A DNA stretch of 64,000 bases from Coriaria nepalensis (taxonomy: Eukaryota; Streptophyta; Magnoliopsida; Cucurbitales; Coriariaceae), in NCBI GenBank assembly GCA_027186245.1, contig CP114483.1, forward strand, positions 13,164,220 to 13,228,219. The letters run 5' to 3'. The position numbers and the translations under genes are program-made. Below the pieces are notes generated by a model. The model was not told where the DNA came from, ran no database searches, and saw only the letters and a list, made by a program, of their open reading frames with translations. Within the stretch, counting starts at the first letter, position 1. Every line of letters starts with the position of its first letter. Positions 40,590 to 55,700 of the stretch are shown one piece after another.

Positions 40590-43500
40590 ATAGAATTCGT
40601 TCGGATTATTTTCGAATGATTTCATGACTACAAGAGACTCAATGACATGATTTTAAGGCTAAACAAATGCGTTGTTGCCTTGAATCGATCAACGGCAAGT
40701 TATGCACGAAAGTCATGTTTAAACTGCGAATTTCGTACGAAGTGATATTGAATGATTTAATCACTAAAAGAGACGCAATAATATGACTTTAAGTGTAAAA
40801 AAATGCATAGTTTTCTTCAATAGATCATTTGCAAGTAATGCATGAAACTCGTGTTTTAAATGCAAACATAGAATTGGTTCGACGTGCTTTCAAACAATTT
40901 AATGACATGAAAAGACTGAATGACATGCTTTTTAAGGCTAAAGGAATGCATTGTTGTATTCAATAGATTAATTGCAAGTTATGTAAGACAATCATGTTTG
41001 AAGGGCGAAAATAGAATTCGTTCGGCTTAATTAAAATGATTTCATGACTACAAGAGACTCAATGACATGATTTTAAGGCTAAACAAATGTGTTGTTGCCT
41101 TGAATCGATCAACGGCAAGTTATGCACGAAAGTCATGTTTAAACTGCGAATTTCGTACGAAGTGATATTGAATGATTTAATCACTAAAAGAGACGCAATA
41201 ATACGACTTTAAGTGTAAAAAAATGCATAGTTCTCTTCAATAGATCATTTGCAAGTAATGCATGAAACTCGTGTTTTAAATGCAAACATAGAATTGGTTC
41301 GACGTGCTTCCAAACAATTTAATGACATGGAAAGACTGAATGACATGCTTTTTAAGGCTAAAGGAATGCATTGTTGTCTTCAATAGATTAATTGCAAGTT
41401 ATGTAAGAAAATCATGTTTGAAGGGCGAAAATAGAATTCGTTCGGATTATTTTAGAATGATTTCATCACTACAAGAGACTCAATGACATGATTTTAAGGC
41501 TAAAGAAATGCGTTGTTGCCTTGAATCGATCAACGGCAAGTTATGCACGAAAGTCATGTTTAAACTGCAAATTTCGTACGAAGTGATATTGAATGATTTA
41601 ATCACTAAATGAGACGCAATAATACGACTTTAAGTGTAAAAAAATGCATAGTTTTCTTCAATAGATCATTTGCAAGTTATGCATGAAAGTCGTGTTTTAA
41701 ATGCAAACATAAAATTGGTTCGACGTGCTTTCAAACAATTTAATGACATGGAAAGACTGAATGACATGCTTTTTAAGGCTAAAGGAATGCATTGTTGTCT
41801 TCAATAGATTAATTGCAAGTTATGTAAGAAAATCATGTTTGAAGGGCGAAAATAGAATTCGTTCGGCTTAATTAAAAAGATTTCATGACTACAGGAGACT
41901 CAATGACATGATTTTAAGGCTAAACAAATGCGTTGTTGCCTTGAATCGATCAACGGCAAGTTATGCACGAAAGTCATGTTTAAACTGCGAATTTCGTACG
42001 AAGTGATATTGAATGATTTAATCACTAAAAGAGACGCAATAATACGACTTTAAGTGTAAAAAAATGCATAGTTTTCTTCAATAGATCATTTGCAAGTTAT
42101 GCATGAAAGTCGTGTTTTAAATGCAAACATAGAATTGGTTCGACGTGCTTTCAAACAATTTAATGACATGGAAAGACTGAATGACATGCTTTTTAAGGCT
42201 AAAGGAATGCATTGTTGTCTTCAATAGATTAATTGCAAGTTATGTAAGAAAATCATGTTTGAAGGGCGAAAATAGAATTCGTTCGGATTATTTTCGAATG
42301 ATTTCATGACTACAAGAGACTCAATGACATGATTTTAAGGCTAAACAAATGCGTTGTTGCCTTGAATCGATCAACGGCAAGTTATGCACGAAAGTCATGT
42401 TTAAACTGCGAATTTCGTACGAAGTGATATTGAATGATTTAATCACTAAAAGAGACGCAATAATATGACTTTAAGTGTAAAAAAATGCATAGTTTTCTTC
42501 AATAGATCATTTGCAAGTAATGCATGAAACTCGTGTTTTAAATGCAAACATAGAATTGGTTCGACGTGCTTTCAAACAATTAAATGACATGAAAAGACTG
42601 AATGACATGCTTTTTAAGGCTAAAGGAATGCATTGTTGTATTCAATAGATTAATTGCAAGTTATGTAAGACAATCATGTTTGAAGGGCGAAAATAGAATT
42701 CGTTCGGCTTAATTAAAATGATTTCATGACTACAAGAGACTCAATGACATGATTTTAAGGCTAAACAAATGTGTTGTTGCCTTGAATCGATCAACGGCAA
42801 GTTATGCACGAAAGTCATGTTTAAACTGCGAATTTCGTACGAAGTGATATTGAATGATTTAATCACTAAAAGAGACGCAATAATACGACTTTAAGTGTAA
42901 AAAAATGCATAGTTCTCTTCAATAGATCATTTGCAAGTAATGCATGAAACTTGTGTTTTAAATGCAAACATAGAATTGGTTCGACGTGCTTCCAAACAAT
43001 TTAATGACATGGAAAGACTGAATGACATGCTTTTTAAGGCTAAAGGAATGCATTGTTGTCTTCAATAGATTAATTGCAAGTTATGTAAGAAAATCATGTT
43101 TGAAGGGCGAAAATAGAATTCGTTCGGCTTAATTAAAATGATTTCATGACTACAAGAGACTCGATGACATGATTTTAAGGCTAAACAAATGTGTTGTTGC
43201 CTTGAATCGATCAACGGCAAGTTATGCACGAAAGTCATGTCTAAACTGCGAATTTCGTACGAAGTGATATTGAATGATTTAATCACTAAAAGAGACGCAA
43301 TAAGACGACTTTAAGTGTAAAAAAATGCATAGTTTTCTTCAATAGATCATTTGCAAGTAATGCATGAAACTCGTGTTTTAAATGCAAACATAGAATTGGT
43401 TCGACGTGCTTTCAAACAATTTAATGACATGAAAAGACTGAATGACATGCTTTTTAAGGCTAAAGGAATGCATTGTTGTCTTCAATAGATTAATTGCAAG

Positions 43501-45240
43501 TTATGTAAGAAAATCATGTTTGAAGGGCGAAAATAGAATTCGTTCGGATTATTTTAGAATGATTTCATGACTACAAGAGACTCAATGACATGATTTTAAG
43601 GCTAAACAAATGCGTTGTTGCCTTGAATCGATCAACGGCAAGTTATGCACGAAAGTCATGTTTAAACTGCGAATTTCGTACGAAGTGATATTGAATGATT
43701 TAATCACTAAAAGAGACGCAATAATATGACTTTAAGTGTAAAAAAATGCATAGTTTTCTTCAATAGATCATTTGCAGGTAATGCATGAAACTCGTGTTTT
43801 AAATGCAAACATAGAATTGGTTCGACGTGCTTTCAAACAATTTAATGACATGAAAAGACTGAATGACATGCTTTTTAAGGCTAAAGGAATGCATTGTTGT
43901 CTTCAATAGATTAATTGCAAGTTATGTAAGAAAATCATGTTTGAAGGGCGAAAATAGAATTCGTTCGGCTTAATTAAAATGATTTCAGGACTACAAGAGA
44001 CTCAATGACATGATTTTAAGGCTAAACAAATGTGTTGTTGCCTTGAATCGATCAACGGCAAGTTATGCACGAAAGTCATGTTTAAACTGCGAATTTCGTA
44101 CGAAGTGATATTGAATGATTTAATCACTAAAAGAGACGCAATAATACGACTTTAAGTGTAAAAAAATGCATAGTTCTCTTCAATAGATCATTTGCAAGTA
44201 ATGCATGAAACTCGTGTTTTAAATGCAAACATAGAATTGGTTCGACGTGCTTCCAAACAATTTAATGACATGGAAAGACTGAATGACATGCTTTTTAAGG
44301 CTAAAGGAATGCATTGTTGTCTTCAATAGATTAATTGCAAGTTATGTAAGAAAATCATGTTTGAAGGGCGAAAATAGAATTCGTTCGGATTATTTTAGAA
44401 TGATTTCATGACTACAAGAGACTCAATGACATGATTTTAAGGCTAAAGAAATGCGTTGTTGCCTTGAATCGATCAACGGCAAGTTATGCACGAAAGTCAT
44501 GTTTAAACTGCAAATTTCGTACGAAGTGATATTGAATGATTTAATCACTAAATGAGACGCAATAATACGACTTTAAGTGTAAAAAAATGCATAGTTTTCT
44601 TCAATAGATCATTTGCAAGTTATGCATGAAAGTCGTGTTTTAAATGCAAACATAAAATTGGTTCGACGTGCTTTCAAACAATTTAATGACATGGAAAGAC
44701 TGAATGACATGCTTTTTAAGGCTAAAGGAATGCATTGTTGTCTTCAATAGATTAATTGCAAGTTATGTAAGAAAATCATGTTTGAAGGGCGAAAATAGAA
44801 TTCGTTCGGCTTAATTAAAAAGATTTCATGACTACAGGAGACTCAATGACATGATTTTAAGGCTAAACAAATGCGTTGTTGCCTTGAATCGATCAACGGC
44901 AAGTTATGCACGAAAGTCATGTTTAAACTGCGAATTTCGTACGAAGTGATATTGAATGATTTAATCACTAAAAGAGACGCAATAATACGACTTTAAGTGT
45001 AAAAAAATGCATAGTTTTCTTCAATAGATCATTTGCAAGTTATGCATGAAAGTCGTGTTTTAAATGCAAACATAGAATTGGTTCGACGTGCTTTCAAACA
45101 ATTTAATGACATGGAAAGACTGAATGACATGCTTTTTAAGGCTAAAGGAATGCATTGTTGTCTTCAATAGATTAATTGCAAGTTATGTAAGAAAATCATG
45201 TTTGAAGGGCGAAAATAGAATTCGTTCGGCTTAATTAAAA
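40590..45240 (-). repeat. Higher-order blocks with 1682-bp and 2943-bp lags
   Basis: 'ttcgaatg' at 40611 and 42293, 'gttgtattc' near 40952 and 42634, and 'ttctcttc' at 41231 and 42913 are 1682 bp apart. 'ttctcttc' (41231 and 44174), 'taaagaaatg' (41501 and 44444), 'aaatgagacg' (41607 and 44550) and 'gactacaggag' (near 41888 and 44831) are 2943 bp apart, which is seven trimers. About 1 kb at 41.2-42.2 kb looks nearly the same as 44.2-45.2 kb. Confidence 0.7.
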
Positions 45241-45430
45241 AGATTTCATGACTACAAGAGACTCAATGACATGATTTTAAGGCTAAACAAATGCGTTGTT
45301 GCCTTGAATCGATCAACGGCAAGTTATGCACGAAAGTCATGTTTAAACTGCGAATTTCGTACGAAGTGATATTGAATGATTTAATCACTAAAAGAGACGC
45401 AATAATACGACTTTAAGTCTTAAAAAATGC

Positions 45431-45492
45431 ATAGTTTTCTTCAGTAGATCATTTGCAAGTGAATGACATGCTTTTTAAGGCTAAAGGAATGC
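45431..45492 (-). repeat. Truncated monomer C' (62 bp left of 143)
   Basis: At 45460/45461 'catttgcaagt' runs straight into 'gaatgacatgc', removing 81 bp of the C' monomer. The distance between the 'tcaatagatc' or 'tcagtagatc' marks confirms it: 45021 to 45441 is 420, but 45441 to 45780 is only 339. There is little or no microhomology at the junction. This is the only large internal deletion I found in the window. Confidence 0.85.
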
Positions 45493-47234
45493 ATTGTTGT
45501 CTTCAACAGATTAATTGCAAGTTATGTAAGAAAATCATGTTTGAAGGGCGAAAATAGAATTCGTTCGGCTTAATTAAAATAATTTCATGACTACAAGAGA
45601 CTCAATGACATGATTTTAAGGCTAAACAAATGCCTTGTTGCCTTGAATCGATCAACGGCAAGTTATGCACGAAAGTCATGTTTAAACTGCGAATTTCGTA
45701 CGAAGTGATACTGAATAATTTAATGACTAAAAGAGACGCAACAATACGACTTTAAGGCTAAAAAAATGCATAGTTTTCTTCAATAGATCATTTGCAAGTT
45801 ATGCATGAAAGTCGTGTTTTAAATGCAAACATAGAATTGGTTCGACGTGCTTTCAAACAATTTAATGACATGGAAAGACTGAATGACATGCTTTTTAAGG
45901 CTAAAGGAATGCATTGTTGTCTTCAATAGATTAATTGCAAGTTATGTAAGAAAATCATGTTTGAAGGGCGAAAATAGAATTCATTCGGATTAATTTAGAA
46001 TGATTTCAAGATTACAAGAGACTCAATGACATGAGTTTAAGGCTAAACAAATGTGTTGTTGCCTTGAATCGATCAACGGCAAGTTATGCACGAAAGTCAT
46101 GTCTAAACTGCGAATTTCGTACGAAGTGATATTGAATGATTTAATCACTAAAAGAGACGCAATAATACGACTTTAAGTGTAAAAAAATGCATAGTTTTCT
46201 TCAATAGATCATTTGCAAGTAATGCATGAAACTCGTGTTTTAAATGCAAACATAGAATTGGTTCGACGTGCTTCCAAACAATTTAATGACATGGAAAGAC
46301 TGAATGACATGCTTTTTAAGGCTAAAGGAATGCATTGTTGTCTTCAATAGATTAATTGCAAGTTATGTAAGAAAATCATCTTTGAAGGGCGAAAATAGAA
46401 TTCATTCGGATTAATTTAGAATGATTTCATGATTACAAGAGACTCAATGACATGATTTTAAGGCTAAACAAATGCGTTGTTGCCTTGGATCGATCAACGG
46501 CAAGTTATGCACGAAAGTCATGTTTAAACTGCGAATTTCGTACGAAGTGATATTTAATGATTTAATCACTAAAAGAGACGCAATAATACGACTTTAAGTG
46601 TAAAAAAATGCATAGTTTTCATCAATAGATCATTTGCAAGTAATGCATGAAACTCATGTTTTAAATGCAAACATAAAATTGGTTCGACGTGCTTTCAAAC
46701 AATTTAATGACATGGAAAGACTGAATGACATGCTTTTTAAGGCTAAAGGAATGCATTGTTGTCTTCAATAGATTAATTGCAAGTTATGTAAGAAAATCAC
46801 GTTTGAAGGGCGAATATAGAATTCGTTCGGCTTAATTAAAATAATTTCATGACTACAAGAGACTCAATGACATGATTTTAAGGCTAAACAAATGCGTTGT
46901 TGCCTTGAATCGATCAACGGCAAGTTATGCACGAAAGTCATATTTAAACTGCGAATTTCGTACGAAGTGATATTGAATGATTTAATGACTAAAAGAGACG
47001 CAATAATACGACTTTAAGTCTAAAAAAATGCATAGTTTTCTTCAATAGATCATTTGCAAGTTACGCATGAAAGTCGTGTTTTAAATGCAAACATAGAATT
47101 TGTTCGACGTGCTTTCAAACAATTTAATGACATGAAAAGACTGAATGACATGCTTTTTAAGGCTAAAGGAATGCATTGTTGTCTTCAATAGATTAATTGC
47201 AAGTTATGTAAGAAAATCATGTTTGAAGGGCGAA

Positions 47235-48916
47235 AATAGAATTCGTTCGGATTATTTTAGAATGATTTCATGACTACAAGAGACTCAATGACATGATTTT
47301 AAGGCTAAACAAATGCGTTGTTGCCTTGAATCGATCAACGGCAAGTTATGCACGAAAGTCATGTTTAAACTGCGAATTTCGTACGAAGTGATATTGAATG
47401 ATTTAATCACTAAAAGAGACGCAATAATATGACTTTAAGTGTAAAAAAATGCATAGTTTTCTTCAATAGATCATTTGCAAGTAATGCATGAAACTCGTGT
47501 TTTAAATGCAAACATAGAATTGGTTCGACGTGCTTTCAAACAATTTAATGACATGAAAAGACTGAATGACATGCTTTTTAAGGCTAAAGGAATGCATTGT
47601 TGTCTTCAATAGATTAATTGCAAGTTATGTAAGAAAATCATGTTTGAAGGCCGAAAATAGAATTCGTTCGGCTTAATTAATATGATTTCATGACTACAAG
47701 AGACTCAATGACATGATTTTAAGGCTAAACAAATGTGTTGTTGCCTTGAATCGATCAACGGCAAGTTATGCACGAAAGTCATGTTTAAACTGCGAATTTC
47801 GTACGAAGTGATATTGAATGATTTAATCACTAAAAGAGACGCAATAATACGACTTTAAGTGTAAAAAAATGCATAGTTCTCTTCAATAGATCATTTGCAA
47901 GTAATGCATGAAACTCGTGTTTTAAATGCAAACATAGAATTGGTTCGACGTGCTTCCAAACAATTTAATGACATGGAAAGACTGAATGACATGCTTTTTA
48001 AGGCTAAAGGAATGCATTGTTGTCTTCAATAGATTAATTGCAAGTTATGTAAGAAAATCATGTTTGAAGGGCGAAAATAGAATTCGTTCGGATTATTTTA
48101 GAATGATTTCATGACTACAAGAGACTCAATGACATGATTTTAAGGCTAAACAAATGCGTTGTTGCCTTGAATCGATCAACGGCAAGTTATGCACGAAAGT
48201 CATGTTTAAACTGCGAATTTCGTACGAAGTGATATTGAATGATTTAATCACTAAAAGAGACGCAATAATATGACTTTAAGTGTAAAAAAATGCATAGTTT
48301 TCTTCAATAGATCATTTGCAAGTAATGCATGAAACTCGTGTTTTAAATGCAAACATAGAATTGGTTCGACGTGCTTTCAAACAATTTAATGACATGAAAA
48401 GACTGAATGACATGCTTTTTAAGGCTAAAGGAATGCATTGTTGTCTTCAATAGATTAATTGCAAGTTATGTAAGAAAATCATGTTTGAAGGCCGAAAATA
48501 GAATTCGTTCGGCTTAATTAATATGATTTCATGACTACAAGAGACTCAATGACATGATTTTAAGGCTAAACAAATGTGTTGTTGCCTTGAATCGATCAAC
48601 GGCAAGTTATGCACGAAAGTCATGTTTAAACTGCGAATTTCGTACGAAGTGATATTGAATGATTTAATCACTAAAAGAGACGCAATAATACGACTTTAAG
48701 TGTAAAAAAATGCATAGTTCTCTTCAATAGATCATTTGCAAGTAATGCATGAAACTCGTGTTTTAAATGCAAACATAGAATTGGTTCGACGTGCTTCCAA
48801 ACAATTTAATGACATGGAAAGACTGAATGACATGCTTTTTAAGGCTAAAGGAATGCATTGTTGTCTTCAATAGATTAATTGCAAGTTATGTAAGAAAATC
48901 ATGTTTGAAGGGCGAA
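47235..48916 (-). repeat. Tandem duplication of an 841-bp two-trimer block
   Basis: The block from about 47235 to 48075 is followed directly by a copy to about 48916. By eye I saw no difference over several lines of comparison. Shared rare variants are 'gaaggccgaaaa' (ggcc at 47649 and 48490), 'attaatatgatttc', and 'agttctcttc' (ttctc at 47877 and 48718). The third block downstream diverges at 'tgacttaaatac' (near 49081). Confidence 0.75.
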
Positions 48917-49799
48917 AATAGAATTCGTTCGGATTATTTTAGAATGATTTCATGACTACAAGAGACTCAATGACATGATTTTAAGGCTAAACAAATGCGT
49001 TGTTGCCTTGAATCGATCAACGGCAAGTTATGCACGAAAGTCATGTTTAAACTGCGAATTTCGTACGAAGTGATATTGAATGACTTAAATACTAAAAGAG
49101 ACGCAATAATACGACTTTAAGTGTAAAAAAATGCATAGTTTTCTTCAATAGATCATTTGCAAGTTATGCATGAAAGTCGTGTTTTAAATGCAAACATAGA
49201 ATTGGTTCGACGTGCTTTCAAACAATTTAATGACATGAAAAGACTGAATGATATGCTTTTTAAGGCTAAAGGAATGCATTGTTGTCTTCAATAGATTAAT
49301 TGCAAGTTATGTAAGAAAATCATGTTTGAAGGGCGAAAATAGAATTCGTTCGGCTTAATTAAAATGATTTCATGACTACAAGAGACTCAATGACATGATT
49401 TTAAGGCTAAACAAATGTGTTGTTGCCTTGAATCGATCAACGGCAAGTTATGCACGAAAGTCATGTTTAAACTGCAAATTTCGTACGAAGTGATATTGAA
49501 TGATTTAATCACTAAAAGAGACGCAATAATACGACTTTAAGTGTAAAAAAATGCATAGTTTTCTTCAATAGATCATTTGCAAGTAATGCATGAAACTCGT
49601 GTTTTAAATGCAAACATTGAATTGGTTCGACGTGCTTTCAAACAATTTAATGACATGGAAAGACTGAATGACATGCTTTTTAAGGCTAAAGGAATGCATT
49701 GTTGTCTTCAATAGATTAATTGCAAGTTATGTAAGAAAATCATGTTTGAAGGGCGAAAATAGAATTCGTTCGGCTTAATTAAAATGATTTCATGACTAC

Positions 49800-52700
49800 A
49801 AGAGACTCAATAACATGATTTTAAGGCTAAACAAATGCGTTGTTGCCTTGAATCGATCAACGGCAAGTTACGCACGAAAGTCATGTTTAAACTGCGAATT
49901 TCGTACGAAGTGATATTGAATGATTTAATGACTAAAAGAGACGCAATAATACGACTTTAAGTCTTAAAAAATGCATAGTTTTCTTCAGTAGATCATTTGC
50001 AAGTTATGCATGAAAGTCGTGTTTTAAATGCAAACATAGAATTGGTTCGACGTGCTTTCAAACAATTTAATGACATGGAAAGACTGAATGACATGCTTTT
50101 TAAGGCTAAAGGAATGCATTGTTGTCTTCAATAGATTAATTGCAAGTTATGTAAGAAAATCATGTTTGAAGGGCGAAAATAGAATTCGTTCGGCATAATT
50201 AAAATAATTTCATGACTACAAGAGACTCAATGACATGATTTTAAGGCTAAACAAATGCCTTGTTGCCTTGAATCGATCAACGGCAAGTTATGCACGAAAG
50301 TCATGTTTAAACTGCGAATTTCGTACGAAGTGATACTGAATAATTTAATGACTAAAAGAGACGCAACAATACGACTTTAAGGCTAAAAAAATGCATAGTT
50401 TTCTTCAATAGATCATTTGCAAGTTATGCATGAAAGTCGTGTTTTAAATGCAAACATAGAATTGGTTCGACGTGCTTTCAAACAATTTAATGACATGGAA
50501 AGACTGAATGACATGCTTTTTAAGGCTAAAGGAATGCATTGTTGTCTTCAATAGATTAATTGCAAGTTATGTAAGAAAATGATGTTTGAAGGGCGAAAAT
50601 AGAATTCGTTCGGCATAATTAAAATAATTTCATGACTACAAGAGACTCAATGACATGATTTTAAGGCTAAACAAATGCCTTGTTGCCTTGAATCGATCAA
50701 CGGCAAGTTATGCACGAAAGTCATGTTTAAACTGCGAATTTCGTACGAAGTGATACTGAATAATTTAATGACTAAAAGAGACGCAACAATACGACTTTAA
50801 GGCTAAAAAAATGCATAGTTTTCTTCAATAGATCATTTGCAAGTTATGCATGAAAGTCGTGTTTTAAATGCAAACATAGAATTGGTTCGACGTGCTTTCA
50901 AACAATTTAATGACATGGAAAGACTGAATGACATGCTTTTTAAGGCTAAAGGAATGCATTGTTGTCTTCAATAGATTAATTGCAAGTTATGTAAGAAAAT
51001 CATGTTTGAAGGGCGAAAATAGAATTCGTTCGGCTTAATTAAAATAATTTCATGACTACAAGAGACTCAATGACATGATTTTAAGGCTAAACAAATGCGT
51101 TGTTGCCTTGAATCGATCAACGGCAAGTTATGCACGAAAGTCATGTTTAAACTGCGAATTTCGTACGAAGTGATATTGAATGATTTAATGACTAAAAGAG
51201 ACGCAATAATACGACTTTAAGTCTAAAAAAATGCATAGTTTTCTTCAATAGATCATTTGCAAGTTACGCATGAAAGTCGTGTTTTAAATGCAAACATAGA
51301 ATTGGTTCGACGTGCTTTCAAACAATTTAATGACATGAAAAGACTGAATGACATGCTTTTTAAGGCTAAAGGAATGCATTGTTGTCTTCAATAGATTAAT
51401 TGCAAGTTATGTAAGAAAATCATGTTTGAAGGGCGAAAATAGAATTCGTTCGGATTATTTTCGAATGATTTCATGACTACAAGAGACTCAATGACATGAT
51501 TTTAAGGCTAAACAAATGCGTTGTTGCCTTGAATCGATCAACGGCAAGTTATGCACGAAAGTCATGTTTAAACTGCGAATTTCGTACGAAGTGATATTGA
51601 ATGATTTAATCACTAAAAGAGACGCAATAATATGACTTTAAGTGTAAAAAAATGCATAGTTTTCTTCAATAGATCATTTCCAAGTAATGCATGAAACTCG
51701 TGTTTTAAATGCAAACATAGAATTGGTTCGACGTGCTTTCAAACAATTTAATGACATGAAAAGACTGAATGACATGCTTTTTAAGGCTAAAGGAATGCAT
51801 TGTTGTATTCAATAGATTAATTGCAAGTTATGTAAGACAATCATGTTTGAAGGGCGAAAATAGAATTCGTTCGGCTTAATTAAAATGATTTCATGACTAC
51901 AAGTGACTCAATGACATGATTTTAAGGCTAAACAAATGTGTTGTTGCCCTGAATCGATCAACGGCAAGTTATGCACGAAAGTCATGTTTAAACTGCGAAT
52001 TTCGTACGAAGTGATATTGAATGATTTAATCACTAAAAGAGACGCAACAATACGACTTTAAGTGTAAAAAAATGCATAGTTCTCTTCAATAGATCATTTG
52101 CAAGTAATGCATGAAACTCGTGTTTTAATTGCAAACATAGAATTGGTTCGACGTGCTTCGAAACAATTTAATGACATGGAAAGACTGAATGACATGCTTT
52201 TTAAGGCTAAAGGAATGCATTGTTGTCTTCAATAGATTAATTGCAAGTTATGTAAGAAAATCATGTTTGAAGGGCGAAAATAGAATTCGTTCGGATGATT
52301 TTAGAATGATTTCATGACTACAAGAGACTCAATGACATGATTTTAAGGCTAAACAAATGCGTTGTTGCCTTGAATCGATCAACGGCAAGTTATGCATGAA
52401 AGTCATGTTTAAACTGCGAATTTCGTACGAAGTGATATTGAATGATTTAATCACTAAAAGAGATGCAATAATACGACTTTAAGTGTAAAAAAATGCATAG
52501 TTTTTTTCAATAGATCATTTGCAAGTTATGCATGAAAGTCGTGTTTTAAATGCAAACATAGAATTGGTTCGACGTGCTTTCAAACAATTTAATGACATAG
52601 AAAGACTGAATGACATGCTTTTTAAGGCTAAAGGAATGCATTGTTGTCTTCAATAGATTAATTGCAAGTTATGTAAGAAAATCATGTTTGAAGGGCGAAA

Positions 52701-55700
52701 ATAGAATTCGTTCGGCTTAATTAAAATGATTTCATGACTACAAGAGACTCAATAACATGATTTTAAGGCTAAACAAATGCGTTGTTGCCTTGAATCGATC
52801 AACGGCAAGTTATGCACGAAAGTCATGTTTAAACTGCGAATTTTGTACGAAGTGATACTGAATAATTTAATGACTAAAAGAGACGCAACAATACGACTTT
52901 AAGGCTAAAAAAATGCATAGTTTTCTTCAATAGATCATTTGCAAGTTATGCATGAAAGTCGTGTTTTAAATGCAAACATAGAATTGGTTCGACGTGCTTT
53001 CAAACAATTTAATGACATGGAAAGACTGAATGACATGCTTTTTAAGGCTAAAGGAATGCATTGTTGTCTTCAATAGATGAATTGCAAGTTATGTAAGAAA
53101 ATCATGTTTGAAGGGCGAAAATAGAATTCGTTCGGCTTAATTAAAATGATTTCATGACTACAAGAGACTCAATGACATGATTTTAAGGCTAATCAAATGT
53201 GTTGTTGCCTTGAATCGATCAACGGCAAGTTATGCACGAAAGTCATGTTTAAACTGCGAATTTCGTACGAAGTGATATTGAATGATTTAATCACTAAAAG
53301 AGACGCAATAATACGACTTTAAGTGTAAAAAAATGCATAGTTTTCTTCAATAGATCATTTGCAAGTTATGCATGAAAGTCGTGTTTTAAATGCAAACATA
53401 GAATTGGTTCGACGTGCTTTCAAACAATTTAATGACATGGAAAGACTGAATGACATGCTTTTTAAGGCTAAAGGAATGCATTGTTGTCTTCAATAGATTA
53501 ATTGCAAGTTATGTAAGAAAATCATGTTTGAAGGGCGAAAATAGAATTCGTTCGGATTATTTTAGAATGATTTCATGACTACAAGAGACTCAATGACATG
53601 ATTTTAAGGCTAAACAAATGCGTTGTTGCCTTGAATCGATCAACGGCAAGTTATGCACGAAAGTCATGTTTAAACTGCGAATTTCGTACGAAGTGATATT
53701 GAATGATTTAATGACTAAAAGAGACGCAATAATACGACTTTAAGTCTAAAAAAATGCATAGTTTTCTTCAATAGATCATTTGCAAGTTATGCATGAAAGT
53801 CGTGTTTTAAATGCAAACATAGAATTGGTTCGACGTGCTTTCAACCAATTTAATGACATGAAAAGACTGAATGACATGCTTTTTAAGGCTAAAGGAATGG
53901 ATTGTTGTCTTCAATAGATTAATTGCAAGTTATGTGAGAAAATCATGTTTGAAGGGCGAAAATAGAATTCGTTCGGCTTAATTAAAATGATTTCATGACT
54001 ACAAGAGACTCAATGACATGATTTTAAGGCTAAACAAATGCGTTGTTGCCTTGAATCGATCAACGGCAAGTTATGCACGAAAGTCATGTTTAAACTGCGA
54101 ATTTCGTACGAAGTGATATTGAATGATTTAATGACTAAAAGAGACGCAATAATACGACTTTAAGTCTAAAAAAATGCATAGTTTTCTTCAATAGATCATT
54201 TGCAAGTTACGCATGAAAGTCGTGTTTTAAATGCAAACATAGAATTTGTTCGACATGCTTTCAAACAATTTAATGACATGAAAAGACTGAATGACATGCT
54301 TTTTAAGGCTAAAGGAATGCGTTGTTGTCTTCAATAGATTAATTGCAAGTTACGTAAGAAAATCATGTTTGAAGGGCGAAAATAGAATTCGTTCGGATTA
54401 TTTTAGAATGATTTCATGACTACAAGAGACTCAATGACATGATTTTAAGGCTAAACAAATGCGTTGTTGCCTTGAATCGATCAACGGCAAGTTATGCACG
54501 AAAGTCATGTTTAAACTGCGAATTTCGTACGAAGTGATATTGAATGATTTAATCACTAAAAGAGACGCAATAATATGACTTTAAGTGTAAAAAAATGCAT
54601 AGTTTTCTTCAATAGATCATTTGCAAGTAATGCATGAAACTCGTGTTTTAAATGCAAACATAGAATTGGTTCGACGTGCTTTCAAACAATTTAGTGACAT
54701 GAAAAGACTGAATGACATGCTTTTTAAGGCTAAAGGAATGCATTGTTGTCTTCAATAGATTAATTGCAAGTTATGTAAGAAAATCATGTTTGAAGGGCGA
54801 AAATAGAATTCGTCCGGCTTAATTAAAATGATTTCATGACTACAAGAGACTCAATGACATGATTTTAAGGCTAAACAAATCTGTTGTTGCCTTGAATCGA
54901 TCAACGGCAAGTTATGCACGAAAGTCATGTTTAAACTGCGAATTTCGTACGAAGTGATATTGAATGATTTAATCACTAAAAGAGGCGCAATGATACGACT
55001 TTAAGTGTAAAAAAATGCATAGTTCTCTTCAATAGATCATTTGCAAGTAATGCATGAAACTCGTGTTTTAAATGCAAACATAGAATTGGTTCGACGTGCT
55101 TCCAAACAATTTAATGACATGGAAAGACTGAATGACATGCTTTTTAAGGCTAAAGGAATGCATTGTTGTCTTCAATAGATTAATTGCAAGTTATGTAAGA
55201 AAATCATGTTTGAAGGGCGAAAATAGAATTCGTTCGGATTATTTTAGAATGATTTCATGACTACAAGAGACTCAATGACATGATTTTAAGGCTAAACAAA
55301 TGCGTTGTTGCCTTGAATCGATCAACGGCAAGTTATGCACGAAAGTCATGTTTAAACAGCGAATTTCGTACGAAGTGATATTGAATGATTTAATCACTAA
55401 AAGAGATGCAATAATACGACTTTAAGTGTAAAAAAATGCATAGTTTTCTTCAATAGATCATTTGCAAGTTATGCATGAAAGTCGTGTTTTAAATGCAATC
55501 ATAGAATTGGTTCGACGTGCTTTCAAACAATTTAATGACATGGAAAGACTGAATGACATGCTTTTTAAGGCTAAAGGAATGCATTGTTGTCTTCAATAGA
55601 TTAATTGCAAGTTATGTAAGAAAATTATGTTTGAAGGGCGAAAATAGAATTCGTTCGGCTTAATTAAAATGATTTCATGACTACAAGAGACTCAATAACA

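Noticed and set aside
43062..43286. 74-codon open frame on the minus strand
   Set aside because: It is a chance frame in monomers A and B, opened by local base changes. It has no similarity to a known protein that I recognise and lies in the repeat.
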